In this document: one piece after another, positions 19,285 through 28,053 of the stretch | Layout of the letters: each line of letters starts with the position of its first letter | Numbering within the stretch: position 1 is the first letter of the stretch | DNA from: Mesorhizobium shangrilense | GTDB taxonomy: Bacteria > Pseudomonadota > Alphaproteobacteria > Rhizobiales > Rhizobiaceae | Direction of reading: 5' to 3' | DNA length: 64,000 nt | Assembly: GCF_040537815.1 (NCBI RefSeq) | Contig: NZ_JBEWSZ010000001.1 | Span: 806,001-870,000, forward strand | Notes under the pieces: generated by a model | Databases searched by the model: none | Seen by the model: the letters and a program-made list of their open reading frames with translations, nothing else | What the model was told of the DNA's origin: nothing | Program-made: the position numbers and the translations under genes

Positions 19285-20012
19285 ACCAGCGCCGGCTTGT
19301 CGCCGCGCTTGATGATCCTGGTTTCCGGCGAGCCGATGATGATGCAGGTCGACATGTCGGCCTTGGCGGCATCCGCGTCGGCGAGCAGGCACACTTCGAT
19401 GCGTTCGTCCGGCCGTCCGGCAGCGCGGCCGAAGATGACCGGCGTTGTTCCCGGCAGGATCGCGGTGAGGCATTCGAAGGCGCGGCCAAGCTGCCAGGGC
19501 CGGGCCTTGCTGATCGGATTGTAGAGCGCGATGACGAAGCCGGCGCCGGCGGCAGCCAGCAGGCGCAGTTCGATCAGGTCCCACGGCTTCAGATTGTCGG
19601 ACAGCGAGATGGCGCAGAAATCATGGCCGAGCGGCGCGCCGATGCGCGCGGCGACGGCGAGCATGGCGGTGATGCCCGGCACCATGGCGACATCGACGGC
19701 ACGCCATTCGGCGGGGCCGGCCTCGATCGCTTCGCAGACGGCGGCGGCCATGGCGAAGACGCCGGGATCGCCGCCGGAGACGACGGCGACGTCATGGCCC
19801 TCGGCGGCCTTTGCCAGCGCGTCCTTCGACCGGGCGAGTTCCTCGCGATTGTCGGAGGCGACGCGGGTCTGGTCCGGGCGCAGCTCCAGTCGGTCGAGAT
19901 AGGGCTTGTAGCCGTAGAAGAACTTTGCTTCGGCGACGGCGCGGCTTGCCTCGGGCGTGACCTGGTCGCTATTGCCCGGCCCAAGGCCGATGACAGTGAG
20001 ACGGCCGCTCAT
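19248..20012 (-). CDS. cobJ: Precorrin-3B C17-methyltransferase
   Basis: A 254-residue SAM-dependent enzyme that methylates C17 and drives ring contraction. It starts MSGRLTVIGLGPGNSDQVTP and carries VSGGDPGVFAMAAAV and FVIALYNPISKARPWQL. ATG 20012 is chosen because it overlaps the cobI stop by the usual 4 bases; a longer frame to 20048 runs inside cobI. It is the last gene of the riboswitch operon and converges with cobK. Confidence 0.94.
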   Translation of the reverse strand: MSGRLTVIGLGPGNSDQVTPEASRAVAEAKFFYGYKPYLDRLELRPDQTRVASDNREELARSKDALAKAAEGHDVAVVSGGDPGVFAMAAAVCEAIEAGPAEWRAVDVAMVPGITAMLAVAARIGAPLGHDFCAISLSDNLKPWDLIELRLLAAAGAGFVIALYNPISKARPWQLGRAFECLTAILPGTTPVIFGRAAGRPDERIEVCLLADADAAKADMSTCIIIGSPETRIIKRGDKPALVYTPRSSTGRAR

Positions 20013-20770
20013 GCGCCAGCCTCCAGGGATGCGTCGGGTCTGCCGCACCAGCCGGCGACCAGCACGATGGCGAAATAGGGCGCCTTGTCGTCCGGCTTGT
20101 CTGCAAGCTTCATGGAAACGCTTCCGGCCATGGTGCCGCGCTCGACATAGACGGCGCGCGCCAGCTTGCCGGTGGCTTCCAGTGCCCGCCTGATCTTGGG
20201 CAGGTTGCGGCCGACCTTCATGATGACGGCGGCATCGGTGTCGGCGAGACGGCGCGTCAGTTCGAATTCGCTCATGGTACCGGGAAGCACGGTCAGCACG
20301 TCGTCGCCCTGGACGATCGGCAGGCCGTTGGCCGACCAGCAGCCGGACATGGCGGTGATGCCGGGAATGACTTCGGTCGGGAAGCGATGCGCCAGGCGCA
20401 CATGCAGATGCATGTAGGAGCCGTAGAACAGCGGGTCGCCCTCGGATAGCACGGCAACCATGCGGCCTGCCTGAAGGTGTTCGGCCACCTTCTCTGCCGA
20501 TTCTTCATAGAAGCCCGTGATCTGCGAACGATAGTCGTCGTGATCCTTGTCGATTTCGGTGGTCACGGGATAGAGCAGCGGCAGTTCAACCATATCCGGT
20601 CGGAAGCGCGCTTCGACGATGGTCCGCGCATTGCTGTTGTTGCCGCGTTTGGCGAAATAGGCGACGACATCGGCCTCGGCCAGAGCACGCGCGGCCTTCA
20701 GCGTCAGCAGTTCGGGGTCGCCGGGACCGGTGCCGACGCCGACGAGGCGGCCTTTTGCAATGGCGTTCAC
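20009..20770 (-). CDS. cobI: Precorrin-2 C20-methyltransferase
   Basis: A 253-residue SAM-dependent enzyme that makes precorrin-3A. It starts at GTG 20770, the only start that keeps the 4-base overlap (GTGA) with cobH; a frame continuing to 21031 lies within cobH. Motifs include LVGVGTGPGDPELLTLKA, VLSEGDPLFYGSYMHLH and VIPGITAMSGCW. It acts immediately after cobA in the pathway. Confidence 0.94.
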   Translation of the reverse strand: MNAIAKGRLVGVGTGPGDPELLTLKAARALAEADVVAYFAKRGNNSNARTIVEARFRPDMVELPLLYPVTTEIDKDHDDYRSQITGFYEESAEKVAEHLQAGRMVAVLSEGDPLFYGSYMHLHVRLAHRFPTEVIPGITAMSGCWSANGLPIVQGDDVLTVLPGTMSEFELTRRLADTDAAVIMKVGRNLPKIRRALEATGKLARAVYVERGTMAGSVSMKLADKPDDKAPYFAIVLVAGWCGRPDASLEAGA

Positions 20771-21405
20771 AGGCCGGGCCTCGCCAGGGAATTGAGCGCG
20801 GCGGCGGTCATGGCGCTGCCGCCCAGCCTGCCGCGCACGATGGCGTAGGGCACGCCATAGGAATTCTCGGCCAGCGCATCCTTCGATTCGGCCGCACCGA
20901 CGAAACCCACGGGCATGCCGATGATGGCCGCCGGCTTCGGCGCGCCGTCGCGTAGTTTCTCCAGCAGGTAGAAGAGTGCTGTCGGCGCATTGCCGATGGC
21001 GACGACCGAACCCGCCATGCGCTCGCCCCACAGGTCGATGGCTGCGGCCGAGCGGGTGTTGCCGATCTCCTTGGCGATTTCGTGTGTGCGCGGGTCACGC
21101 AAGGTGCAGATGACCTCGTTGCCGGCCGGCAGGCGGGCACGGGTGACGCCGTGGGAGACCATTTCTGCGTCGCAGAAGATCGGCGCGCCGGCGCTTAATG
21201 CGGAACGCGCGGCGGCAACGAAGTCCTTCGAGAAGACAAAATGGCTGGCGGCTTCGACCTGCCCGCAGGCATGAATCATGCGGATCGCGACATCTGCCTC
21301 GGCGTCGGAAAAGCGCGTGAGGTCGGCCTCGGCGCGAATGATGGCGAAGGAGCGCTCGTAGATCGCCGTGCCGTCATGGATGTAGTCGTAGGCGGGCATG
21401 GTCAT
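20767..21405 (-). CDS. cobH: Precorrin-8X methylmutase
   Basis: A 212-residue isomerase that moves the methyl group from C11 to C12 to give hydrogenobyrinate. It shows YIHDGTAIYERSFAIIRAEA with the start region typical of CobH/CbiC, the catalytic His in RMIHACGQVEA, and IGMPVGFVGAAESKDAL. It is linked to cobG and cobI by 4-base overlaps. Confidence 0.95.
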   Translation of the reverse strand: MTMPAYDYIHDGTAIYERSFAIIRAEADLTRFSDAEADVAIRMIHACGQVEAASHFVFSKDFVAAARSALSAGAPIFCDAEMVSHGVTRARLPAGNEVICTLRDPRTHEIAKEIGNTRSAAAIDLWGERMAGSVVAIGNAPTALFYLLEKLRDGAPKPAAIIGMPVGFVGAAESKDALAENSYGVPYAIVRGRLGGSAMTAAALNSLARPGL

Positions 21406-22880
21406 TCCTGTCGGTAAGCCTCGGTGATGCCCATCGCGCCAAGCCGTGTCAGGCAGGCGGCGGCGGTCTCGCCGGGAAGTCGTGCGCTACGGACGGTTGC
21501 CGCCACGCGGCCGATGCCGCGCGCGGCGTCATAGCGCGGCCTGTAGCCGGCAGGAAGAGCCTTTGCCGTCGCGTTCACGACAAGTCCGGCTCCGTTTTCG
21601 CCGCCGACCAAAGTGAGTGTGGCCGGGCCTGGGTGAGCGCAACCCTTGGCGCAGCCGGAAATGTGCAGTGTGAAGTCGAGAATATCGGGGTTTTCAGCGG
21701 CGATTGTCTCGGCAATGTCGCGGGTCGCGATGCGGCCGGAGGCGCAGGCTGGCGTGCCGGGGCAGGCGGCAATGCGTGTGCGCGGGTCGGTTGGGGAGGT
21801 GATGAAGCCGAGGGTGGCGGCTGCGTTCTGAAGTGCGGCGCATGCGGCTGCTGATTGGCCGAGGAAAAGCAGAGCGCGGCCCGGCGCGAGGCGGATTTCG
21901 GTTGTTCCCAGGGTGAGGGCGCGTTGTACGAGATCGATGATCTTGTCTGCCGGCATGCTGCCATAGGGCAGGCCGATGCCGAGGGCGAGGCCGGGTGTGG
22001 CCAGATCGAAAATTCCGATGGGTCGGAGTTCCTTCGCGCCCCCCTCTGTCCTGCCGGACATCTCCCCCACAGGTGGGGAGATAGGCAGTTCGGGCGCCGG
22101 CTCTCCCTTTTCAACAAGGGCTGCTGCAACACTGGTGATTGGCGAAAGCGGTGATGACAGCGCAATCTCCCCCCTCGTGAGGGAGATGTCCGACAGGACA
22201 GAGGGGGGCGCGAAGGAATGCCAGCTTGCGAGCGATCTTAGCTGCCTCTCCGTCAAATCCTTTGCATGAGCCTCGCGGCCTTTTTCGGCGATCATTCTGA
22301 GAGAAGCGACGGTGATGTCGCGGGCTGCACTTTCATCGGCAAGGACGAGTGGCCTCGCATTTTGTCCGTCACCCGCGGCAGACACCTGCCAGCGAATCTC
22401 GCCATCGATCCGCGTTGCCACCAGCCGCACATCGGCCGTGACCGCATCCAGCGTCAGTTGCCCGCCGCCGTCGACGACGACCGAAACCTTCGGCCCCAAC
22501 CGCTGCGTCAGCCCGGCGTCTTCAACCGCCGCCCTGATCCGTTCAGCCAGCGGGCGCGGATCGGCGATTTCCCGTGGATCGATACCTGCCAGTGCCCCGG
22601 TCTCGACGGGCACGCCGGTGCGCACCGCGATGCCCAGTGCATCGACCTCCGCCGCCAGCAAAGGCGCGCTTGCCGACGTCAGGCCGCGTGTCTGCAGGCT
22701 GCCGCGCGCGGTGACCTCCATGATGCCGTTGCCATGGCGCAGGGCGGATTCAGCGAGTCCTATCAACAGCTTCGGCGATAATCCTCCAGCGACAGGGTTG
22801 AGCCGCACCAAAAGGCCATCGCCGGTCTGCATCGGCGCGGACAGTGCGGGACAGGCGCCCCGGCGCGAGAAGGCGTTCAT
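21402..22880 (-). CDS. cobG: Precorrin-3B synthase
   Basis: A 492-residue monooxygenase of the nitrite/sulfite reductase fold that hydroxylates precorrin-3A and forms the lactone. Cys ligands for the 4Fe-4S centre are visible in AACPGTPACASGR and HISGCAKGCAHPG near residues 370-420. It is longer than usual because about 62 residues (roughly 222-283) are encoded by a palindromic repeat pair at 22031-22216, inserted in frame. It overlaps cobN and cobH by 4 bases each. Confidence 0.94.
   Translation of the reverse strand: MNAFSRRGACPALSAPMQTGDGLLVRLNPVAGGLSPKLLIGLAESALRHGNGIMEVTARGSLQTRGLTSASAPLLAAEVDALGIAVRTGVPVETGALAGIDPREIADPRPLAERIRAAVEDAGLTQRLGPKVSVVVDGGGQLTLDAVTADVRLVATRIDGEIRWQVSAAGDGQNARPLVLADESAARDITVASLRMIAEKGREAHAKDLTERQLRSLASWHSFAPPSVLSDISLTRGEIALSSPLSPITSVAAALVEKGEPAPELPISPPVGEMSGRTEGGAKELRPIGIFDLATPGLALGIGLPYGSMPADKIIDLVQRALTLGTTEIRLAPGRALLFLGQSAAACAALQNAAATLGFITSPTDPRTRIAACPGTPACASGRIATRDIAETIAAENPDILDFTLHISGCAKGCAHPGPATLTLVGGENGAGLVVNATAKALPAGYRPRYDAARGIGRVAATVRSARLPGETAAACLTRLGAMGITEAYRQE
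22031..22216. repeat. Inverted pair of repeat units inserted in frame in cobG
   Basis: Two arms of 38 bases (22031-22068 and 22179-22216) are inverted copies with few mismatches. Each continues into its own short GGGGAG/CTCCCC hairpin. The whole is 186 bases, a multiple of three, and leaves cobG open. The coding strand gives APPSVLSDISLTRGE at one end and LPISPPVGEMSGRTEGG at the other. It is related to the cobN element at 24826-24984. Confidence 0.85.
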
Positions 22881-25800
22881 GCCGCCACCCCGAGCGCCTG
22901 GGCCTCGGTGATCAATGCCGTGAGATCGTCATCGATGGAATTGCGCAAGGGGTGCCACAGACCACGCCGGCGCGCCGAAAGGAAACGCTCGGCGATGACT
23001 TTCGCGGCCGCCGGATTCTCGCGCAGGATGAAGGCGCGAACCAGGGGATCGCCGACATAGGCATCATGCACCGCCTCGATCAGCGCACCCGATATAGCGT
23101 GGGTGGTTTCGGCGAAGCCGACGAGACGGTCGACCGTCTCAGCGAATTCCGAGGCGCCGCGCGGGCCGTGGCGCATCTGCCCGGCGATGAAACGGGGATT
23201 GACCGCGCGGGCGCGCACCACCCGCGATACGGCCTCACCAACCGAGCGCGGCTTCGGCTTTTGCGGATCGGTGGTGTCGAGCACGATGACATCGGCGTTC
23301 CTGCCCAGTGCCGCGAGCGCCGCCGAAAAACCGCCGATAAAGGCGACGTCAGCGGAACCCTCCAGGATATCGCGGCCGGGATCGTCGCCGGTATGGACGA
23401 GAAGATCGGCTTCGGCGATACGGGTTTCAAAGGCGCCTGGCGAGGAGACACCTTCGCCATCAGCGCCGCCATAGGCATGCGAGGTGGCGTCGAGATAGGC
23501 GCGGCCGATTTCTTCGCGCGCGGCCCAATCGCCGCTGGACAAAAGATCCTCGACGCCGGCGCCATAGGTGCCTGGTGATGTGCCAAAAATGCGTGGGGTG
23601 ATCTTGCCGTCCGCACGGCTCCTTGCCGCGAGCGGGTTTTCCGAATCCTCTTCGTCGCGCCCGGCAACGGCGTTGGCAGCGGCATCGATCAGCGCGATCT
23701 GCGTCGGGAACATGTCACGGAACAGGCCGGAAATGCGCCATGTGACATCGACGCGCGGGCGGCCGAGCGTGGCCGGCGGCAGCACCTCGATGCCGGTGAT
23801 GCGGCCAGTCGCGGAATCCCATTGCGGCCGGCAACCCATCAGCGCCAGGCCTTGTGCGATCTCCTCGCCGCCGGTGCGCAGCGAGGCCGAGCCCCAGAGA
23901 TCGATGACCAGCGAGCGTGGCCAGTCGCCATGCGATTGCATGTAGCCGCGCACCACTTCCTCCGCCGCCGCCTTGCCCAGGTCATAGGCCGTCGGCGTCG
24001 GCATGGTGCGCGGGTCCGATGTAAACAGGTTGCGGCCGGTGGGCAGCACGTCGCTGCGTCCACGCGCTGGCGCGCCGGCCGGACCTGCCTTGACATGGCG
24101 GCCATCGAGAGCGGCGAGCAGCGCTGTCTTCTCGGCCCTTGCGCTCTCCTGACGCATCGCGTCGAGTTCACCCTCCGGCGCGCGGCCATAGATATGCAGC
24201 CCGTCCTTGATGGCGAAATCCTTGAGATCGCAGAGCCAGGCATCGATGCGGCGCAACGCTTCGTCCGGTGCGTCCGTCTTGGCGACGCCGGCTTCGGAGG
24301 CGAGGCCGGTCTTTTGGGCGGTATCGACGATCAGTTTTGCCAAGCGGTCGCGGCGGCGGCGGTCTAGGCCGTCGGCCTGGGCATATTCGTCGACCAGGCG
24401 TTCGAGCTGGTGCTGGTTTTCGTCGAGGCCGGCGCCGGTGAGAGGTGGCGGCAAATGGCCGAGCGTGACGGCGGCGATGCGCCGCTTGGCTTGTGCCGCC
24501 TCGCCGGGGTTGGAGACGATGAAGGGATAGATGACGGGCAGGGCACCGGTGACGATTTCGGGAAAGCAGTTTTCCGACAGCGCGACGGTTTTGCCGGGCA
24601 GCCATTCCAGCGTGCCATGCGCGCCGACATGGATGAGGGCGTGGACGCCGAGCGATTTGCGCAACCATAGGCCGAAGGCGAGCAGGGCATGGCGCGGGGG
24701 GAGCGTCGGGTCGTGGTAGTCCGCGCGGCGGTCGGCTGAGCGGCCGCGATCGGGAGCGAGGGCCACGGTGACGTTGCCGAATGTGGCGGCGCGGAAGGGG
24801 AAGCTTGCGGTGGCCGGCGCTTGAACACCCCCCTCTGTCCTGCCGGACATCTCCCCCTCAAGGGGGGAGATCGGCAGCTTCGGCGCTCCGTCCGCTTCTG
24901 CGATGCTGACGACGAGCGAAGGCGGAGATGAGAGCGTAATCTCCCCCCTTGAGGGGGAGATGTCCGGCAGGACAGAGGGGGGTGCCTCGCACAAACCTGT
25001 CTCATCTTCAGCCGTGCCCCAAGCGCCTTCGACAGCAGCAATTGCTGCTGTCGGCAATCCAGCCGAGAAGGATAGGTAATCCTGCAAGGCCAACCCGTGC
25101 TCACCCGCTTCCAGCAGATCCAGCAATTCACGCGGCGTTTGCGGAATCCCATCAACCACATAACCCTGTTCCTTCAGGTCATGCAGCATGGCGAGTACGC
25201 TGGAGGGCACGTCGAGGCCGACGGCATAGCCGGTGCGGCCGGGTGCGCTCGGGTAGTCGGGGATCAGGATGGCGAGTTTACGCTCGGCACATGACGCGCG
25301 CTGCAAGCGGATGAAAGCCTCGATACGGCTCGCCACCTGCGCCACGCGGTCGGATTCAGGCCGGTTGGCAAATGCGCGATGGCCAAGTGCCGGATCGACA
25401 TCGCTTTCGTCCTTGAAGGAAATCGCGCCTGCGAGGATACGGCCGTCGAGCTCGGGCAGCACGACATGCATGGCGAGATCGGCGGGCGCCAGGCCGCGCT
25501 GGTTGTTTTCCCAAACGTCGCGGCGGGTCGTGGCGACGATGACCTGGAAGACCGGCACGCCGGCACGGTCGAACAGGGTTTCGACGCCGGGTTCAGCACC
25601 GGAGGCGAAAGCGGTCGCGGTTATGATGGCGGCCGGCTTTAGCGCGGCAAACGCGGTCTCGACGAAGGCGAGTGACGTTGGGTCTTTCAGGCTGGAGACG
25701 AAAATGGGGACCGGGAGCATGCCGCGCTGGCTGAGCGCTTCAAATAGAGCGTCGATCGGTGCGACATCAGCGGCCAGCAGCATTGATCGGTAGAACAGGA

Positions 25801-26515
25801 TAGGCACGACCTTTCCCTCCCCCTCGAGGGAAGGGTGGCCGGCAGGGTCGGGTGGGGTCGATGCGACCGGGCTCGGCTTATCTTGAAGTCGGCGCACTGC
25901 CGCAGCGACCCCACCCCCGGCCTGCGGCTGGACCCTCCCCTCGAGGGGGAGGGGAACCACACCGCGATCCGGTTCGTAGTAGCCGGCTTTGGGGACTGTG
26001 ACTGGCTCGACAACTTCTGCCTGCAACCCTGCCAACCCAGCCAGTCGCCGCACCAGCGCGCTCATATTCGCCGGGCCACCCTCGCGAAAATAGTCGAGCA
26101 GGCCGTCGAGCTCCTCGCGCGGCAGCGTCGAGGCTTCGATCAGGCGCAGATCCTCGTCGCGGCATTCGCCGGGCAGCAGCGCCAGTTTTATGCCGCGTGC
26201 GCGGGCGGTCGAGGCAAGCTGGTCGCAGCCGTAGCGCCACCAGTCGTAGCCGCCGAGGATGCGCACCAGGATGATCTTGGCATGGCGGGCGACGCTGTCG
26301 ACCCAGAGGTCGACGGACATGGGATGGCGCAGGTCACGCAGCGCCGCCAGCCGCATCGAGGGCAGGCGGCCGGCATCGGCTTTCCAGGCCGCCGCCAGTC
26401 CGGCGAGATCGCTGTCGGTGAAGGACAGGGCCACGATATCCGCCGGCGTCTGCCGCAGATCGACGGGCTCGGCGAGATCGTCGAGCGAGGCGGATGTCGT
26501 GGTGAGGATGTGCAT
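22877..26515 (-). CDS. cobN: Cobaltochelatase subunit CobN
   Basis: A 1212-residue large subunit of the ATP-dependent aerobic cobaltochelatase, which inserts Co(II) into hydrogenobyrinic acid a,c-diamide with CobS and CobT partners encoded elsewhere. The family motif HVGAHGTLEWLPGK lies near residue 630, with GRNLFTSDPRTMPT and VIDLWGSASLRTGGEEI further on. Two repeat-derived segments (about residues 187-235 and 511-563) interrupt it in frame. It follows cobW by 19 bases and overlaps cobG by 4. Confidence 0.95.
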   Translation of the reverse strand: MHILTTTSASLDDLAEPVDLRQTPADIVALSFTDSDLAGLAAAWKADAGRLPSMRLAALRDLRHPMSVDLWVDSVARHAKIILVRILGGYDWWRYGCDQLASTARARGIKLALLPGECRDEDLRLIEASTLPREELDGLLDYFREGGPANMSALVRRLAGLAGLQAEVVEPVTVPKAGYYEPDRGVVPLPLEGRVQPQAGGGVAAAVRRLQDKPSPVASTPPDPAGHPSLEGEGKVVPILFYRSMLLAADVAPIDALFEALSQRGMLPVPIFVSSLKDPTSLAFVETAFAALKPAAIITATAFASGAEPGVETLFDRAGVPVFQVIVATTRRDVWENNQRGLAPADLAMHVVLPELDGRILAGAISFKDESDVDPALGHRAFANRPESDRVAQVASRIEAFIRLQRASCAERKLAILIPDYPSAPGRTGYAVGLDVPSSVLAMLHDLKEQGYVVDGIPQTPRELLDLLEAGEHGLALQDYLSFSAGLPTAAIAAVEGAWGTAEDETGLCEAPPSVLPDISPSRGEITLSSPPSLVVSIAEADGAPKLPISPLEGEMSGRTEGGVQAPATASFPFRAATFGNVTVALAPDRGRSADRRADYHDPTLPPRHALLAFGLWLRKSLGVHALIHVGAHGTLEWLPGKTVALSENCFPEIVTGALPVIYPFIVSNPGEAAQAKRRIAAVTLGHLPPPLTGAGLDENQHQLERLVDEYAQADGLDRRRRDRLAKLIVDTAQKTGLASEAGVAKTDAPDEALRRIDAWLCDLKDFAIKDGLHIYGRAPEGELDAMRQESARAEKTALLAALDGRHVKAGPAGAPARGRSDVLPTGRNLFTSDPRTMPTPTAYDLGKAAAEEVVRGYMQSHGDWPRSLVIDLWGSASLRTGGEEIAQGLALMGCRPQWDSATGRITGIEVLPPATLGRPRVDVTWRISGLFRDMFPTQIALIDAAANAVAGRDEEDSENPLAARSRADGKITPRIFGTSPGTYGAGVEDLLSSGDWAAREEIGRAYLDATSHAYGGADGEGVSSPGAFETRIAEADLLVHTGDDPGRDILEGSADVAFIGGFSAALAALGRNADVIVLDTTDPQKPKPRSVGEAVSRVVRARAVNPRFIAGQMRHGPRGASEFAETVDRLVGFAETTHAISGALIEAVHDAYVGDPLVRAFILRENPAAAKVIAERFLSARRRGLWHPLRNSIDDDLTALITEAQALGVAA
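24826..24984. repeat. Inverted pair of repeat units inserted in frame in cobN
   Basis: Two identical 46-base arms in inverted orientation (24826-24871 and 24939-24984) flank a 67-base centre. The total is 159 bases, exactly 53 codons. The encoded peptide carries APPSVLPDISPSRGEI and LPISPLEGEMSGRTEGG, nearly the same as the cobG insert. Perfect identity of the arms suggests recent arrival or gene conversion. Confidence 0.9.
25811..25956. repeat. Second type of inverted repeat pair in frame in cobN
   Basis: A left unit at 25811-25860 and an inverted right unit at about 25905-25956 share CCTCCCCCTCGAGGG and GGGTGGGGTCG segments with some mismatches. The sequence differs from the 24826 element, so it is a different repeat family with the same architecture. 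It encodes a Pro/Gly/Ala-rich stretch in CobN (VVPLPLEGRVQPQAGGG to STPPDPAGHPSLEGEG). Confidence 0.8.
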
Positions 26516-26534
26516 CGCGGCCCGTGTCTGAAAA

Positions 26535-27572
26535 TCAGCCGGCGAGTATACGCTCGATCGCCGGACGGTTCAGCCCCTTGAGGCCAATGACGACGAGACG
26601 CGAACGACGGTCGTCCTCGGGGGTCCAGGCGCGGTCGTAGTAATGGTTGACGCGCGGGCCGACGGCCTGCAGCAAAAGCCGCATCGGCTTGCCGCCGACC
26701 TCCACGAAGCCCTTCACGCGCAGCACGTTCTCTTCTTCGGCTACGGTGGCGACGCGCTTTGCCAGTTCGTCGGGATTGGCGATCGAGGCAATGTCGACAA
26801 TGAACGTGTCGAAGTCGTCATGCTCGTGGTCGAATGCGCCGTCATGATGGGATTTGCGGTTCTCGATGTCGTCCTCGACGGCGAGACCAAGCCCAAGCAG
26901 CACGGAGGGATCGACCTTGCCGTGAGACGTCGGCACGATCTTCACGGCACGGGCGGAGTGTTCGTTGATGATGGCGTTGGCGCGGGCCGAACCGGCGGCG
27001 TCCATCAGGTCGCTCTTCGACAGGATGATCAGGTCGGCGCAAGCGATCTGGTCCTCGAACACTTCCTCGACCGGATCGTCGTGGTCGAGCGTCTCGTCCT
27101 CAACGCGCTGCGCCTGCAGGGCTTCCATATCGTTGGCAACACGGCCTTCGGCCAGCGCCGGGCCGTCCACCACGGCGATAACGCCATCGACCGTTACCCG
27201 GCTCTTCACTGTCGGCCACTGAAAGGCCTGAACCAGCGGCTTGGGCAGAGCGAGGCCCGACGTCTCTATAAGTATGTGGTCGACCTTTGGCGTCAGCGAC
27301 AGGATCTGGTCGAGCGCCGGCACGAAGTCGTCGGCGACGGTGCAGCAGATGCAGCCATTGGCCAGTTCGACGATGTTTTCCTCCGGGCAGGTGTCGATGC
27401 CGCAGCCCTTGAGGATTTCGCCGTCGATGCCGATGTCGCCGAATTCGTTGACGATGATCGCAATACGCTTGCCGCCGGCGTTTTCCAGGAGATGGCGGAC
27501 CAGCGTCGTCTTGCCGGCGCCGAGGAAGCCGGTGATGACGGTGCAGGGAACACGAGAGACGGAAGCGGTCAT
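26535..27572 (-). CDS. cobW: CobW family metallochaperone GTPase
   Basis: A 345-residue G3E-family GTPase. The Walker A is GFLGAGKTTLVRHLL near residue 15, the metal-binding CxCC is in NGCICCTV near residue 73, and a His/Asp-rich stretch (HHDGAFDHEHDDFD) lies near residue 240. It is thought to deliver cobalt to the chelatase, which fits its place directly upstream of cobN. It starts 2 bases after the DUF1636 gene. Confidence 0.95.
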   Translation of the reverse strand: MTASVSRVPCTVITGFLGAGKTTLVRHLLENAGGKRIAIIVNEFGDIGIDGEILKGCGIDTCPEENIVELANGCICCTVADDFVPALDQILSLTPKVDHILIETSGLALPKPLVQAFQWPTVKSRVTVDGVIAVVDGPALAEGRVANDMEALQAQRVEDETLDHDDPVEEVFEDQIACADLIILSKSDLMDAAGSARANAIINEHSARAVKIVPTSHGKVDPSVLLGLGLAVEDDIENRKSHHDGAFDHEHDDFDTFIVDIASIANPDELAKRVATVAEEENVLRVKGFVEVGGKPMRLLLQAVGPRVNHYYDRAWTPEDDRRSRLVVIGLKGLNRPAIERILAG

Positions 27573-27574
27573 GG

Positions 27575-28003
27575 TCAGTCCTTCAACATGTCGAGGGGAG
27601 GGATGCGGGCAACAAGGCCGCGCTTGAGGCTATCGGGACGGCCACGCCACGGAATGAGGCCATCGGTCGAGGTGGCGAAGAGTTTTGCGCCGGTGACCAG
27701 ATCGGCGCCGCTGGTCGCGGTCAGGTCGCCGAAGACGTAGCTCCAGCAGCCATCGCGCAGGATGGCCGCGCTGAGCCGGCGCTTGCAGTTACCGAGACAT
27801 TCGACGCTGCGGATGCGGATATCTTCGCCGGATGCGGCGCGGCGCGTATCTTCGGCCAGCAGTTCGCCGGCGCGGGGATGGGCGTCGGAGCCGGTTTCGT
27901 CGCGGCATGATGCGCAGACGATGACGGTGACCTTTTCGAGGGCATTGTCATGGCCGGATGAAAAATCCGCTCTTCCAGCCGAAAGACTGCTGTCGTGATC
28001 CAA
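27575..28003 (-). CDS. DUF1636 family protein (thioredoxin-like ferredoxin type)
   Basis: A 142-residue protein with paired cysteines in VCASCRDE and ECLGNCKRR, a pattern like a thioredoxin-fold [2Fe-2S] protein. DUF1636 genes are often found beside cobW and cobN, so a role in cobalt handling or redox support of corrin synthesis is likely. TTG 28003 is chosen because it has AAGGAG exactly 6 bases upstream and no in-frame ATG or GTG lies soon after. The longer frame to 28195 is the riboswitch read as protein. Confidence 0.82.
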   Translation of the reverse strand: MDHDSSLSAGRADFSSGHDNALEKVTVIVCASCRDETGSDAHPRAGELLAEDTRRAASGEDIRIRSVECLGNCKRRLSAAILRDGCWSYVFGDLTATSGADLVTGAKLFATSTDGLIPWRGRPDSLKRGLVARIPPLDMLKD

Positions 28004-28053
28004 ATCTTGCTCCTTGCCCGGAAACCCGCCGGGCGATCGGATTCTTCTTGTCG

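Noticed and set aside
18406..19584. 392-codon minus-strand open frame
   Set aside because: It is partly an out-of-frame reading of cobJ and partly antisense to cobK. cobJ has its own complete frame.
22031..25956. CRISPR array suggested by recurring palindromic units
   Set aside because: The units are paired and inverted, not evenly spaced direct repeats. They lie in frame in coding genes, and there are no cas genes.
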